64,000 nucleotides of DNA from Pseudomonadota bacterium (GTDB lineage: Bacteria; Pseudomonadota; Alphaproteobacteria; Azospirillales; Azospirillaceae), in NCBI GenBank assembly GCA_023423695.1, contig JAFAFA010000155.1:136948-200947 (forward strand), read 5' to 3'. Within the stretch, counting starts at the first letter, position 1. Each line of letters opens with the position of its first letter. Below the pieces are notes generated by a model that was not told where the DNA came from, made no database searches, and saw only the letters and a program-made list of their open reading frames with translations. Shown here one piece after another: positions 24,029-32,486 of the stretch. A program made the translations under genes and the position numbers.

Positions 24029-26953
24029 ATGAGCAATCTTACCGTTCTGGATGTCACCCGTGCCAGCACCACCGCCGTGGGCACTCAGGGCTATGGCGAC
24101 ACCGAGTTGACCATGGCGCCTTTCATTTCGGCCGATGGCACCAAGGTGGCATTCCACAGCGTGGCGCCGAACCTCGTGCCGGGCGATACCAACAACGGCT
24201 ATGACATCTTCGTCAAGGATCTGGAAACCGGGGAAATCGTCCGCGCCAACACGGCGCTCGACGGGTCCCAAGCCGAGGGTGATTTTGGCGGGCTCTACCC
24301 CCTCCTGTCGGCTGACGGCTCCAAGGTGGCCTTCCGGAGCGCCGCCTCGAACCTTGTGCCGGGCGACACCAACGGCTTGGACGACGTGTTCGTCAAGAAT
24401 CTGGAGTCCGGGCAGATCATTCGCGTCGAGCAGTCCGAGAACAGCGGCAGCCATCATATGTCGGCCGACGGCAGCAGGGTCGCCGTGCAGGCCAACGGCG
24501 GGATCTACGTTCAGGATCTGGCAAGCGGAGCGGTGATCCGCGCCGACGTCGATGCGGCTGGGGTCCCGGTGCTCGGAAACACCTATTCCCCGTTCCTGAC
24601 GGCCGACGGTAGCAGAGTGGCCTTCGCCGCAGCCGGCTTCGTCGACGAAAGCGGGGCGGGTGTGTTCCTGAAGGACCTCTCGACCGGCGCCATTGTCAAG
24701 ATCGCCAGCGGTGCCTTGAACTTCCGGCTGTCCGAGGACGGCACCAAGGTGGCGTACACGAGTTCTGCCGCCGATCTGGTTCCCGGAGACACCAACGACC
24801 AGCCTGACGTGTTCGTCACCGATCTGAAGACCTGGCAAACCACTCGCGTCAACACGACGAACCTTGGAGCCCAGTCGAGCGGAGAGGCGTTCGTCACCGA
24901 TCTCTCGGCCGATGGGACGAGGGTTGTGTTCGCAAGCGCCGCCGCTGACCTCGTTCCGGACGACACCAACGGGACCACGGATGTGTTCGTCAAGGATCTG
25001 GCATCCGGCGCCATCGTCCGGGTCAGCGTTGGAGCCGGTGGAGTACAGGCCAATGGCCCGTCCGAGGCCGGCTCCGTGTCGGCCGATGGCGGCACGGTGT
25101 CTTTCGAGAGCTTGGCCAGCAACCTCGTCCCGGGAGACACCAACGGCGCCTTCGATGTGTTCGTGGCCCGCTTGAACCAGCCGGTCGGCCGCACTCTGGT
25201 GGGCAGCGGACGCGACGACATGCTGGACGGCGGGACCGGCGATGATGTGCTCGCGGGGGCCGGCGGCAACGATCTGGTGCTCGGTCGCGGCGGCAACGAC
25301 CGTCTACGCGGTGGGGGAGGCCGCGACACACTGGATGGCGGAACCGGCAGCGATACGCTGGATGGGGACAGAGGCGCCGACACGCTGATCGGCGGCGCCG
25401 GACCCGACACCGTGAACGGCAACGATGGCAATGACACGATCCTCTGGAGGAACGGAGACGGCTCCGATCTGGTCAACGGTGGCAACGGCAGCGATCGCCA
25501 GATGGTCAACGGGACGGCTGTGCGCGACGCGTTCTCCGTGGGCGCCGGCATAGGCAACACCGCGGTCGTCACCCTCACTGGGGACACATCGTCCAAACTG
25601 ACGCTGAGCGATGTCGAAACCCTGGAGGTCGATGGACTGGGCGGCGACGACCAGTTCGCGGTCAACTTCTTCTCCGGCACGGACCTGCCGTCGGTGCTGC
25701 CATCGGTGCGGTTCGATGGCGGGACCGGTAGCGATGTCCAACTCCTCAACGTGGCGGGACTGGGGAACGCCTTCACGGTCGGTGCCAGCGGCGGAACGGC
25801 GATCGTCGACCGCACCAGCGGAACCCCTTTCCAACTCACGCTGAACGACGTCGAGACCCTGGAGGTCCACACGAGTTCCCCGGGTCTGCCGTCCGGAGAA
25901 AACCGGCTCACGCTGAACGCCTTGGCCGGGACAGACGTGTCACGGGTGGTGTTCCGGGGCGACGCGCTCGGCAGGGATGTCCTGGATGGCAGCGGCACCG
26001 ACGTACCGATCTCCGCCATCGGTGGGGACGAACGCCCGAATCGTGAGGGGCTCAATGACCATGACACGCTGATGGGCGGCTCGGCCGACGATGTGCTCGA
26101 GGGGCGTGGCGGCGATGACAGCCTTAACGGCGGTGGGGGTGCCGACACGCTGATCGGGGGAATCGGCCGCGACACACTGGATGGCGCCGATGGCGATGAT
26201 ACGTTCGTCTGGCTCAGTACGCGCGATTACCAGGATGGCATCGACACCGTCCACGGTGGCCGCGGCAACGATACCCAGCGTGTCGGAGGGTCAACACTGG
26301 CCGGCGTCTTTACCCTCGGCGCGAGCGGCGGTGCGGCGGTCCTGAGTTTCCAGGACGGTTCCGCAACCCCAAACGACTTCCTGACCCTGGAGGGTGTCGA
26401 AACCTTGGAGTTCGACGCGGAGGTTTCCTTTGCGGGCCGGCGCAGCGAATTGACGATCACCGGCCTGGTCGGTACGGGCTTGAAGGTGGTGGTATTCAAT
26501 GGCTCATCCGGGAACGATGCCGTGAATGGCGCCGGCACCGGAGTCAGGATCACCGCGTCCGGCGGGTTGGGCGATGACACGTTGACAGGTGGTTCGGCCA
26601 AGGACGTGTTGAATGGTGACAGCGGCAACGACCGTCTCTTTGGCGGCAAGGGAGCCGATACGCTGAACGGCGGGATGGGGGACGATCACCTCTTCGGCAA
26701 TCAGGGGGCCGATTTGCTGACGGGTGGTGGTGGCGCCGACATTTTCGGTTTCGTCGGCAGCACCGCCGCCGATGTCATCACTGACTTCGACTTCAGCGCG
26801 GGGGACCGCATCGGCATCGCCGCGGGGACCACCTACACGGTAGGCCAGAACACCGTCGGGGAGGCGGTGATTGCCTTCTCCAGTTCGGACCGCGTGACCC
26901 TGACCGGCATCGCGGGCGATCAGATCACCCCTGCCTTTTTCGTAATCGTCTGA
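24029..26953 (+). CDS. Secreted RTX (Ca-binding) protein with seven-repeat beta-propeller
   Basis: 974 residues, ATG 24029 with GGAGGAG at 24017-24023. The first 390 or so residues contain seven copies of a motif around SADGTKVAFxS, most followed by NLVPGDTN and DVFVKDLxTG, as expected for a seven-bladed propeller of the TolB/PD40 kind. From about residue 390 come glycine/aspartate-rich nonapeptide repeats (GGxGxDxLx) in several blocks, separated by beta-rich spacers that share the phrase VETLEV/VETLEF. The C terminus (GDQITPAFFVIV) is hydrophobic. No N-terminal signal is present, consistent with type I secretion. The role may be adhesion, matrix or an extracellular enzyme. No T1SS genes are adjacent. 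Confidence 0.8.
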   Translation: MSNLTVLDVTRASTTAVGTQGYGDTELTMAPFISADGTKVAFHSVAPNLVPGDTNNGYDIFVKDLETGEIVRANTALDGSQAEGDFGGLYPLLSADGSKVAFRSAASNLVPGDTNGLDDVFVKNLESGQIIRVEQSENSGSHHMSADGSRVAVQANGGIYVQDLASGAVIRADVDAAGVPVLGNTYSPFLTADGSRVAFAAAGFVDESGAGVFLKDLSTGAIVKIASGALNFRLSEDGTKVAYTSSAADLVPGDTNDQPDVFVTDLKTWQTTRVNTTNLGAQSSGEAFVTDLSADGTRVVFASAAADLVPDDTNGTTDVFVKDLASGAIVRVSVGAGGVQANGPSEAGSVSADGGTVSFESLASNLVPGDTNGAFDVFVARLNQPVGRTLVGSGRDDMLDGGTGDDVLAGAGGNDLVLGRGGNDRLRGGGGRDTLDGGTGSDTLDGDRGADTLIGGAGPDTVNGNDGNDTILWRNGDGSDLVNGGNGSDRQMVNGTAVRDAFSVGAGIGNTAVVTLTGDTSSKLTLSDVETLEVDGLGGDDQFAVNFFSGTDLPSVLPSVRFDGGTGSDVQLLNVAGLGNAFTVGASGGTAIVDRTSGTPFQLTLNDVETLEVHTSSPGLPSGENRLTLNALAGTDVSRVVFRGDALGRDVLDGSGTDVPISAIGGDERPNREGLNDHDTLMGGSADDVLEGRGGDDSLNGGGGADTLIGGIGRDTLDGADGDDTFVWLSTRDYQDGIDTVHGGRGNDTQRVGGSTLAGVFTLGASGGAAVLSFQDGSATPNDFLTLEGVETLEFDAEVSFAGRRSELTITGLVGTGLKVVVFNGSSGNDAVNGAGTGVRITASGGLGDDTLTGGSAKDVLNGDSGNDRLFGGKGADTLNGGMGDDHLFGNQGADLLTGGGGADIFGFVGSTAADVITDFDFSAGDRIGIAAGTTYTVGQNTVGEAVIAFSSSDRVTLTGIAGDQITPAFFVIV

Positions 26954-26988
26954 TCGGGAGGAACTCGGCAGGTCGGCTCCAGATGGGA

Positions 26989-27018
26989 ACACCGTCGGAG
27001 CCGACGAGTCGACGGTGT
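26989..27018 (+). terminator. Hairpin downstream of the RTX gene
   Basis: ACACCGTCG and CGACGGTGT form a perfect nine-base stem around a 12-base loop, 35 bases after the RTX stop. There is no T-run, so it may only stabilise the transcript end. Confidence 0.45.
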
Positions 27019-27110
27019 CATCTACCGCTGTCCGCGGCATTCTGCAGTGTTTGCCATACAGGCTCCATGTCCGTATTTGCAGAATGGATCAGACATCTCG
27101 GGAGAGACGC

Positions 27111-28037
27111 TTATCCGGTCTCCGACGGCCTGCGCAGGATGGGCAGCGGGATGCCGCGCTGCTCCTCGGCCGCCTTATGGACGGCGTCCCAGTCCACTCG
27201 TGACGCCGCACGGCCCGCGGCGCGGGTGACGGCCTCTTCAAGCTTCGGAAACCAGGGTGCTTCGAAGCGCCCGGTCTCCTCCAGGGTATCGGCCTGCCGG
27301 GTGGTCAGGTGCACCTCTATGTACAGGGTGTCGCCGAGCCAGCCGAGTTTCACCGGCTCGTCCACGACACGAACCGGGGTACCGACAGGCACCGCTTGGT
27401 ACAGGCGCTCGATGTCCCGGTTGTGCAGGCGGAAACAGCCATGGCTCACCCGCCGCCCGACACCGTAGGGCTTGTTGGTCCCATGGACGACGATTCCCGG
27501 CCAGTCCAGGTACAAGGCTTTTGGTCCCAGCGGGTTGTCCGGCCCCGGCGGGACGAAGGACGGCAGCTCCGGATCCTCCTCCCGCATACGCGCGGTGGGC
27601 ATCCATGGTGGGTCGACACGCTTGGCCCGGACCTGGGTGGAGCCGGTCCGCAGGTTGGCGGCTTCGGCTCCGATACCCACGGGAACGCTGGCCGGCGGCT
27701 TCCCCTTTGCGAAATGGTAGAGGCGCTGCTCCGCCAGATTGATCACGATGCCACTGCGCGGCCCGGAGGGCAGGATGTGTGCGGTCGGCAGCACCACCAG
27801 CGCCCCATCGCCTGGCAGCCACGGGTCGATGGTCGGGTTTGCCATGATGATCTCGGTGTAGCCCAGATCGTTGTCGATGGCGATGTCGGCCAGCGTGTCG
27901 TCCGCTGAGGCAAAGACGATGCCGAATGGTGGCGATCCCATGATGTCGGCCGCCACCGCCGGCACCGGCGCAAAGGCCAGGGCCACTAGGACCGTGGGGA
28001 GAATCACCATCGGACGGAGCAGGCCGGCGGCGCCCAC
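27111..28037 (-). CDS. L,D-transpeptidase (ErfK/YbiS family)
   Basis: 308 residues from GTG 28037 (ATG 28010 also possible). A signal peptide ends around AVAADI, then a LysM-like segment of about 50 residues, then the YkuD domain with catalytic motif HGTNKPYGVGRRVSHGCFRL (H185, C201). The ErfK/YbiS/YcfS group attaches outer-membrane lipoproteins or other proteins to meso-diaminopimelate or makes 3-3 crosslinks. It lies only six bases downstream of the Lpp-like gene, so the two are almost certainly an operon and perhaps enzyme and substrate. Confidence 0.85.
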   Translation of the reverse strand: MGAAGLLRPMVILPTVLVALAFAPVPAVAADIMGSPPFGIVFASADDTLADIAIDNDLGYTEIIMANPTIDPWLPGDGALVVLPTAHILPSGPRSGIVINLAEQRLYHFAKGKPPASVPVGIGAEAANLRTGSTQVRAKRVDPPWMPTARMREEDPELPSFVPPGPDNPLGPKALYLDWPGIVVHGTNKPYGVGRRVSHGCFRLHNRDIERLYQAVPVGTPVRVVDEPVKLGWLGDTLYIEVHLTTRQADTLEETGRFEAPWFPKLEEAVTRAAGRAASRVDWDAVHKAAEEQRGIPLPILRRPSETG

Positions 28038-28043
28038 GGCGAC

Positions 28044-28307
28044 CTACGTACGGGTCTTCCGTTGGCTGCGGCTGAACATGCGATCCGCCTTTTCATTCGC
28101 CGCCCTGGCGTCCGCCGCTGCGGCGCGCGCCTGTTCGGCCGATTGCTGAGCGGCGTTGGCGGCCCGCGTCGCCTCGGCTTTCGCGTCGTTGGCCGTGGCT
28201 TGCGTCTGAGTCAGAAGGGCGCGGTCTTCCGCGCTCAACCCGGAGCACGCGGTCGCGAGCAGGGCGCCCAGAAGGGCGATGGAGGCGTTGCGCAAGAACA
28301 TGGACAT
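28044..28307 (-). CDS. Lpp-like alanine-zipper outer-membrane lipoprotein
   Basis: 87 residues, ATG 28307 preceded by AGGAGAAGG. A signal with lipobox-like LLATAC puts the lipidated Cys near residue 21. The rest is an alanine-rich heptad helix (NAAQQSAEQARAAAADARAA) like the Lpp trimeric coiled coil. The tail SRSQRKTRT holds a lysine three residues before the end, near where Lpp's crosslinked lysine lies. It is followed after six bases by an L,D-transpeptidase, the enzyme class that ties Lpp to peptidoglycan. The crosslink itself is inference. Confidence 0.75.
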   Translation of the reverse strand: MSMFLRNASIALLGALLATACSGLSAEDRALLTQTQATANDAKAEATRAANAAQQSAEQARAAAADARAANEKADRMFSRSQRKTRT

Positions 28308-28437
28308 GACCTTCTCCTCTGTGAAGCCAAGAGCCGGGCGACGGGCCGGACGGCAGGACGTCCCGCGCAGGAGAGCCGCCCCGCCCGCTCGCCCGGTACA
28401 GTGATCGTCAAGCTTCGACGAGGCTGCCGCCGCCGCA

Positions 28438-28893
28438 TTAACCTGTGTAAAGACGTCGGCAGGGTTTGTAGCCGCCTTCGATGACGGTGAAGACGGTGAC
28501 GCAAGCCTCGGCGCGGGAACAGAACCGCCGCCGGTCGAGCGGTTCGCCTTCGGGCGTCGCGAAGAAGCTCTCGCACATGGCGTTGTCGTAGGCATCCCCG
28601 ACTGAGCCCATGGACGTGCGAACTTGGCCCGGGAATGGCAAATTTGCCGGGATGTCGCGCTCCTGGCGCAGTTGCCGGTTCTCGCGGAGCAGGCGAGCCA
28701 ACTCCTCCTTTCCGGAACTGCTCAGGACGTCGCTGCGTTGACCGGCATTGCGATCGGCTTGAGCCACCCAGTGGCGGATCGCCTGGACGGATGGAGCGGT
28801 TCGGTTGGCCGGTTCTACCGGCGTTTTGTCCGAAATTGCCATTTGCTTCGCGTTGAGGCGACGTAAGGCATGCTGTGTAATGTATACCAGCAC
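28438..28893 (-). pseudogene. IS3-family remnant: OrfA end fused to OrfB end
   Basis: The open frame first gives the leucine-zipper end of an IS3 OrfA (IRHWVAQADRNAGQRSD, EELARLLRENRQLRQERDI). It jumps directly to the end of OrfB (SMGSVGDAYDNAMCESFFAT, LDRRRF, FTVIEGGY). The catalytic DDE core between them, some 200 residues, is deleted. The join keeps the frame open at about 28620. It cannot transpose on its own. Confidence 0.75.
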
Positions 28894-28978
28894 GGCCGCG
28901 AAGCAGAAGGCTGATTTTCCTCAGAAATCTGTGCAGGGCTGAAGCGATTCTTTGCAACTGAAGCAATGGATGATCGCC

Positions 28979-29953
28979 ATGCAAATGATTCCGGTGACCG
29001 TGTTGACCGGATTTCTCGGGGCCGGCAAGACGACCCTGCTCAACCGCATCCTGGCTGAACGCGGCGGCGAGCGAACCGCCGTCATCGTCAACGAATATGG
29101 AGAGCTCGGCATCGACGGGCTGCTCGTGACGGCGACAAGCGAGACGATCATCGAACTCAACAACGGCTGCGTTTGCTGCGTCGTCCGCGGCGACCTGATC
29201 GGCGCCTTGCTAAGGCTGGTCGAAGACGGGCGCGGGTTCGACCGGGTCGTGATCGAGACGAGCGGGCTGGCCGACCCGGCACCGGTGATCCAGTCCTTCG
29301 TGCTGGACGAAGGGCTGCGCGGACGCTTCGCGCTGGACGCCATCGTCACCGTGGCCGATGCCCGTCACCTGCCGCTGCAGCTCAGCCACGACGAGGCGCG
29401 CGAACAGATCGCCTTCGCCGATGTGATCCTGCTGAACAAGATCGACCTGGAACCCGCGGGGAATCTCGATGCCGTGGAGCGCGACATCCGCCGGCTCAAC
29501 CCCTTGGCCCGCATCCACCGCACCGAAGAGTGCGCCCTGCCTCTCTCGGACATCCTCGGGATCGGTGCCTTCGACCTGCGGAACATCCTGCGTCTCGACC
29601 CCGATATCCTCGAGGAGCATGAGCACGAGCATGATGCCGGCATCGGCTGCGTGGCCTTTCGCGAGGCCGGGCGTCTCGATCCGGCGGCGGTCGACCGCTG
29701 GCTCAACCAGCTCGTCCAGGAGAAGGGGCGCGACCTGCTGCGCGCCAAGGGCGTGCTGAATCTCGACGGCCAGGGGCGACGCTTCGTTTTCCACGGCGTC
29801 CACATGACCTTGGACGGCCGGCCCGGCCGGCCCTGGAAGCCCGGCGAGGAACGGCTGAACCAACTCGTCTTCATCGGCCGCAACCTCGATGCCGGAACGC
29901 TCCTGGAAGGGCTCCGCGGCTGCGCGGCTCGGGCGGACGCCGCCGTCCTCTGA
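28979..29953 (+). CDS. CobW/P47K-type GTPase, nitrile hydratase metal chaperone
   Basis: About 324 residues of the COG0523 family: P-loop GFLGAGKTT, the metal-binding CxCC motif in NNGCVCCVVRGDL, IETSGLADPAP, and the guanine motif LLNKIDL. A His/Glu/Asp patch (EEHEHEHD) near residue 215 is typical metal-handling sequence. The C-terminal domain includes RFVFHGVHM. It begins the nitrile hydratase operon, 36 bases before the beta subunit. P47K-type activators help insert the NHase metal. The start is uncertain among ATGs at 28970, 28979 and 28985. Confidence 0.85.
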   Translation: MQMIPVTVLTGFLGAGKTTLLNRILAERGGERTAVIVNEYGELGIDGLLVTATSETIIELNNGCVCCVVRGDLIGALLRLVEDGRGFDRVVIETSGLADPAPVIQSFVLDEGLRGRFALDAIVTVADARHLPLQLSHDEAREQIAFADVILLNKIDLEPAGNLDAVERDIRRLNPLARIHRTEECALPLSDILGIGAFDLRNILRLDPDILEEHEHEHDAGIGCVAFREAGRLDPAAVDRWLNQLVQEKGRDLLRAKGVLNLDGQGRRFVFHGVHMTLDGRPGRPWKPGEERLNQLVFIGRNLDAGTLLEGLRGCAARADAAVL

Positions 29954-29989
29954 CGCTTCTGATCCCGTCCCCATTTCAGGAAGCACCCA

Positions 29990-30712
29990 ATGAAGCTGCA
30001 ACATTACCTCGGAGGCATCGAAGGCCTGGGCCCCGTCGCGGTCGAAAAGCGTGTGTTCGTGGAGGAGTGGGAAAAGCGCATCTTCGGCATTCACACGGCC
30101 ATGATGGCGCTCAGCCCGCAATTGCCGCTTCCCGCCACACCGAGCGCCTTCCACACCGTCTGGACCTGGGCCCACCTGCGCACCGGAGCCGAGGGCCTCA
30201 ACCCCTTCGATTACTTCAAATACCGCTACTACGAGAAATGGCTGGGCGGCATCAGCGGCTACTTCATCGAGAACGGCTACATCACGGAGGAGGAGCTGGA
30301 CGCCCGCACGGCCGAGTATCTCGCCGATCCGGACAAGCCGCTGCCGGAGGGCGGCGCGCCGGAGATCGACCGGCGCGTGGAACGCTATCTGGCCGAAGGG
30401 GATTCGCCCAAGCGCGATGCCGCGGTCCTTCCCGACTTCCGGGAAGGGGATACCGTCACGGTCAGGAATGTGCCGACGGTCGAACACACCCGCCTGCCGG
30501 GTTTCCTGCGCAACCATAGCGGCGTGGTCGAGACGGTCTATCCGGGGGCCTACGGCTATCTGACCGATACCGGGGCAGACGGCGTCGGCGCGCCGATGCC
30601 GGTCTATTGCGTGCGCTTCGAGGCCGCGGATCTGTGGCCCGGCAACACGGAGCCGAACGTCACGCTCTACGCCGACCTCTACGCAGCCTACGTCGCCAAG
30701 CCCGCCGCCTGA
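29990..30712 (+). CDS. nthB: Nitrile hydratase beta subunit
   Basis: 240 residues. It opens with MKLQHYLGGIEGLGPV and continues with FVEEWEKRIFGIHTAMMALS, the standard beta-subunit start, and ends with an SH3-like barrel (GDTVTVRNVP, RNHSGVVETVYPGAYGYL, YCVRFEAADLWP). With the alpha subunit it hydrates nitriles to amides. It lies before alpha, the beta-alpha order usual for cobalt-type enzymes. Confidence 0.93.
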   Translation: MKLQHYLGGIEGLGPVAVEKRVFVEEWEKRIFGIHTAMMALSPQLPLPATPSAFHTVWTWAHLRTGAEGLNPFDYFKYRYYEKWLGGISGYFIENGYITEEELDARTAEYLADPDKPLPEGGAPEIDRRVERYLAEGDSPKRDAAVLPDFREGDTVTVRNVPTVEHTRLPGFLRNHSGVVETVYPGAYGYLTDTGADGVGAPMPVYCVRFEAADLWPGNTEPNVTLYADLYAAYVAKPAA

Positions 30713-30727
30713 CCGGAGCCATCGAGA

Positions 30728-31348
30728 ATGACCGATCGTTTCCACCATCCCGAGGATCGCGAAGCCCGGAGCGCCGCACGCGTCCGCGCCCTCGAAGCGC
30801 TGCTCATCGAAAAGGGCATCATCACCAGCAAGACCGTGGACACGGTGCTGGACGTCTTCGAAACCAAGATGGGTCCGTTCAACGGCGCCAGGATCGTCGC
30901 CCGCGCCTGGGTCGATCCGGCTTTCAAGAAGCGGCTGATCGAGGACGCGCCGGCTGCCATCGCCGATATGACGGACCTGCCGGACGGCATGGCCGGTGCC
31001 GAGGGCGAACACATGCGCGCCGTGGCGAATGGCGAGGGCGTCCACAACCTCGTCATCTGCACGCTCTGCTCCTGCTATCCCTGGCCGGTGCTGGGGCTGC
31101 CGCCCTACTGGTACAAGGACCCGACCTTCCGCAGCCGCGCCGCCCGCGAGCCGCGGGCCGTGCTGAAGGAATTCGGGCTGTCCGTGCCCGAAAGCACCGA
31201 GGTCAAGGTCTGGGACAGCAGCGCGCAGATCCGCTGGTTCGTCATTCCCGAGCGCCCCGCCGGCACGGAAGGGATGAGCGAAAGCGAACTGGCCGCCCTC
31301 GTCACGCCGGAAACCATGATGGGCGTGGCGGTGGCGACGCCCCCCTGA
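30728..31348 (+). CDS. nthA: Nitrile hydratase alpha subunit, cobalt type
   Basis: 206 residues. The metal claw is C111-T-L-C114-S115-C116, in VICTLCSCYPWPVLGLPP. Threonine at the second position marks the low-spin Co(III) class; iron enzymes have serine. C114 and C116 would be oxidised to sulfinate and sulfenate. It starts 15 bases after the beta stop. It converts R-CN to R-CONH2, which could feed the amidase encoded at 51699-52739. Confidence 0.94.
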   Translation: MTDRFHHPEDREARSAARVRALEALLIEKGIITSKTVDTVLDVFETKMGPFNGARIVARAWVDPAFKKRLIEDAPAAIADMTDLPDGMAGAEGEHMRAVANGEGVHNLVICTLCSCYPWPVLGLPPYWYKDPTFRSRAAREPRAVLKEFGLSVPESTEVKVWDSSAQIRWFVIPERPAGTEGMSESELAALVTPETMMGVAVATPP

Positions 31349-31374
31349 ACCCCGAACCGGCAGGAGAAACGCGC

Positions 31375-31731
31375 ATGCTGACCCGCTTCGAACATTTCGC
31401 CCTGACCAGCATGGCCGGGTCCGGGGAGTCCCCGCCCCGTGCCAATGGCACTCTCTGTTTCGCCGAGGAGTGGGAGCGGTCGGCCTTCGGAGTGGCGCTC
31501 GCGCTGGCCCGCGAAGGCCATTTCGAATGGGAGGATTTCCGCCGGAACCTGATCGCCGCCATCGGCGACTGGGAGCGGACCCAGACCGCCGACGGTTCCG
31601 CCTGGAACTACTACGAGCAGTGGTTGAGCGCCCTGGAGGCGACGATTCTCCAATCCGGCCTGGCGACCCTGGACGAGTTGTCGGCCCGCATGGCCGCAGC
31701 CACCGCGCCTGCCGGCACGCAATCGGCCTGA
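31375..31731 (+). CDS. Nitrile hydratase accessory protein (P14K-like)
   Basis: 118 residues related to the N-terminal half of the beta subunit (CFAEEWERSAFGVALALAREGHFEWEDFR). It corresponds to the small activators (P14K, NhlE, NhhG types) that exchange cobalt-loaded alpha subunits into the apo-enzyme. It starts 26 bases after alpha in the same operon with AGGAG upstream. The dedicated activator together with CobW and a cobalt permease makes a complete maturation set. Confidence 0.85.
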   Translation: MLTRFEHFALTSMAGSGESPPRANGTLCFAEEWERSAFGVALALAREGHFEWEDFRRNLIAAIGDWERTQTADGSAWNYYEQWLSALEATILQSGLATLDELSARMAAATAPAGTQSA

Positions 31732-31760
31732 TCCCAATATCCGAACATCGGGAGACATCC

Positions 31761-32414
31761 ATGCACATCGAACCCGGCATGCTGTCCGCCGCCAAGATCG
31801 TCGGCGCCGACGCCGCCGCGCTCAGCCTTCTCGCCACGCACACTCCTGCCTTCCTGCGCCGGCCGCTCGAATGGGCCAAGGCGCTCCTGGCGGCCGTCTT
31901 CTTCTCTGTCTTCATGGAGGTCTGGCACCAGCCGGTCGGCCCATCGGAACTGCACTTCATCGGCGCGTCGGCCATCTATTTCATCTTCGGCTTCCGGGCG
32001 ACCCTGTTCGGGTTCGCCATCGGACTGGCGTTGCAGGCCCTGCTGTTCGAACCGCAGGATCTCGCGCATCTCGCCGTCAATTCGCTGTCGCTGATGGTGC
32101 CGCTGGCCGCCGCCCACGCCATGGGCGGAAAGCGCCTGCTGGAGTCCGGCGGTCTGACCTCGATCCGCTGGTCGTCGGTGCTGCGCTTCGATGCCGTCTA
32201 TTACGGCGGCGTGGTCGCCATGGTCGGCTTCTGGCTGATGCTGGGCGAACAGGCGACGCCGTTCGCGGATTGGATGATTTTCGCCGCCGCCTATCTGCCG
32301 GTGGTGCTGTGCGAACCGGCGATCAGCTGTGGGCTGTTGCGGGCGCTGGGGCGGCTGGAGGCCGGCAATCCGCTGCTCCGCGTCACCACGCTCCGCGACC
32401 CGGCTCTTGCCTGA
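31761..32414 (+). CDS. CbiM-like cobalt transporter membrane protein
   Basis: 217 residues with about six transmembrane helices. The protein begins Met-His-Ile-Glu-Pro-Gly. CbiM and NikM proteins need Met1-His2 at the N terminus to bind Co or Ni, so this start is set by biology as well as by the GGGAGA upstream. No ECF ATPase or T-component follows, so it either works alone, as some CbiM-type proteins are thought to, or with partners elsewhere. Being last in the nitrile hydratase operon, its likely task is cobalt supply. Confidence 0.7.
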   Translation: MHIEPGMLSAAKIVGADAAALSLLATHTPAFLRRPLEWAKALLAAVFFSVFMEVWHQPVGPSELHFIGASAIYFIFGFRATLFGFAIGLALQALLFEPQDLAHLAVNSLSLMVPLAAAHAMGGKRLLESGGLTSIRWSSVLRFDAVYYGGVVAMVGFWLMLGEQATPFADWMIFAAAYLPVVLCEPAISCGLLRALGRLEAGNPLLRVTTLRDPALA

Positions 32415-32432
32415 CAGTTGGTATGCCAAATA

Positions 32433-32469
32433 CAATCGGGCGGCTGGGGGCCTTTCAGCCGCCCGATTG
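32433..32469. terminator. Perfect 14-base inverted repeat between NHase operon and glxA-type gene
   Basis: CAATCGGGCGGCTG (32433-32446) and CAGCCGCCCGATTG (32456-32469) form a perfect stem with a nine-base loop. It lies 18 bases after the permease stop and ends just before the ribosome binding site of the next gene (AGGAAGAA, 32471-32478). No T-run follows. It may end the operon, or regulate the next gene as a leader hairpin or an operator. Confidence 0.6.
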
Positions 32470-32486
32470 CAGGAAGAACCTCTTTC

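Noticed and set aside
24583..26175. 530-residue Ser/Pro-rich minus-strand frame
   Set aside because: Antisense of the RTX repeats; the repeats generate the low-complexity sequence.
25200..26750. Regular DNA repeats that could suggest a CRISPR array
   Set aside because: The repeats encode the RTX nonapeptides in frame; there are no constant direct repeats with variable spacers and no cas genes.
30728..31348. Iron-type or thiocyanate hydrolase reading of the NHase alpha gene
   Set aside because: The claw is CTLCSC (cobalt type); thiocyanate hydrolase usually has three separate subunits. Cobalt nitrile hydratase fits better.
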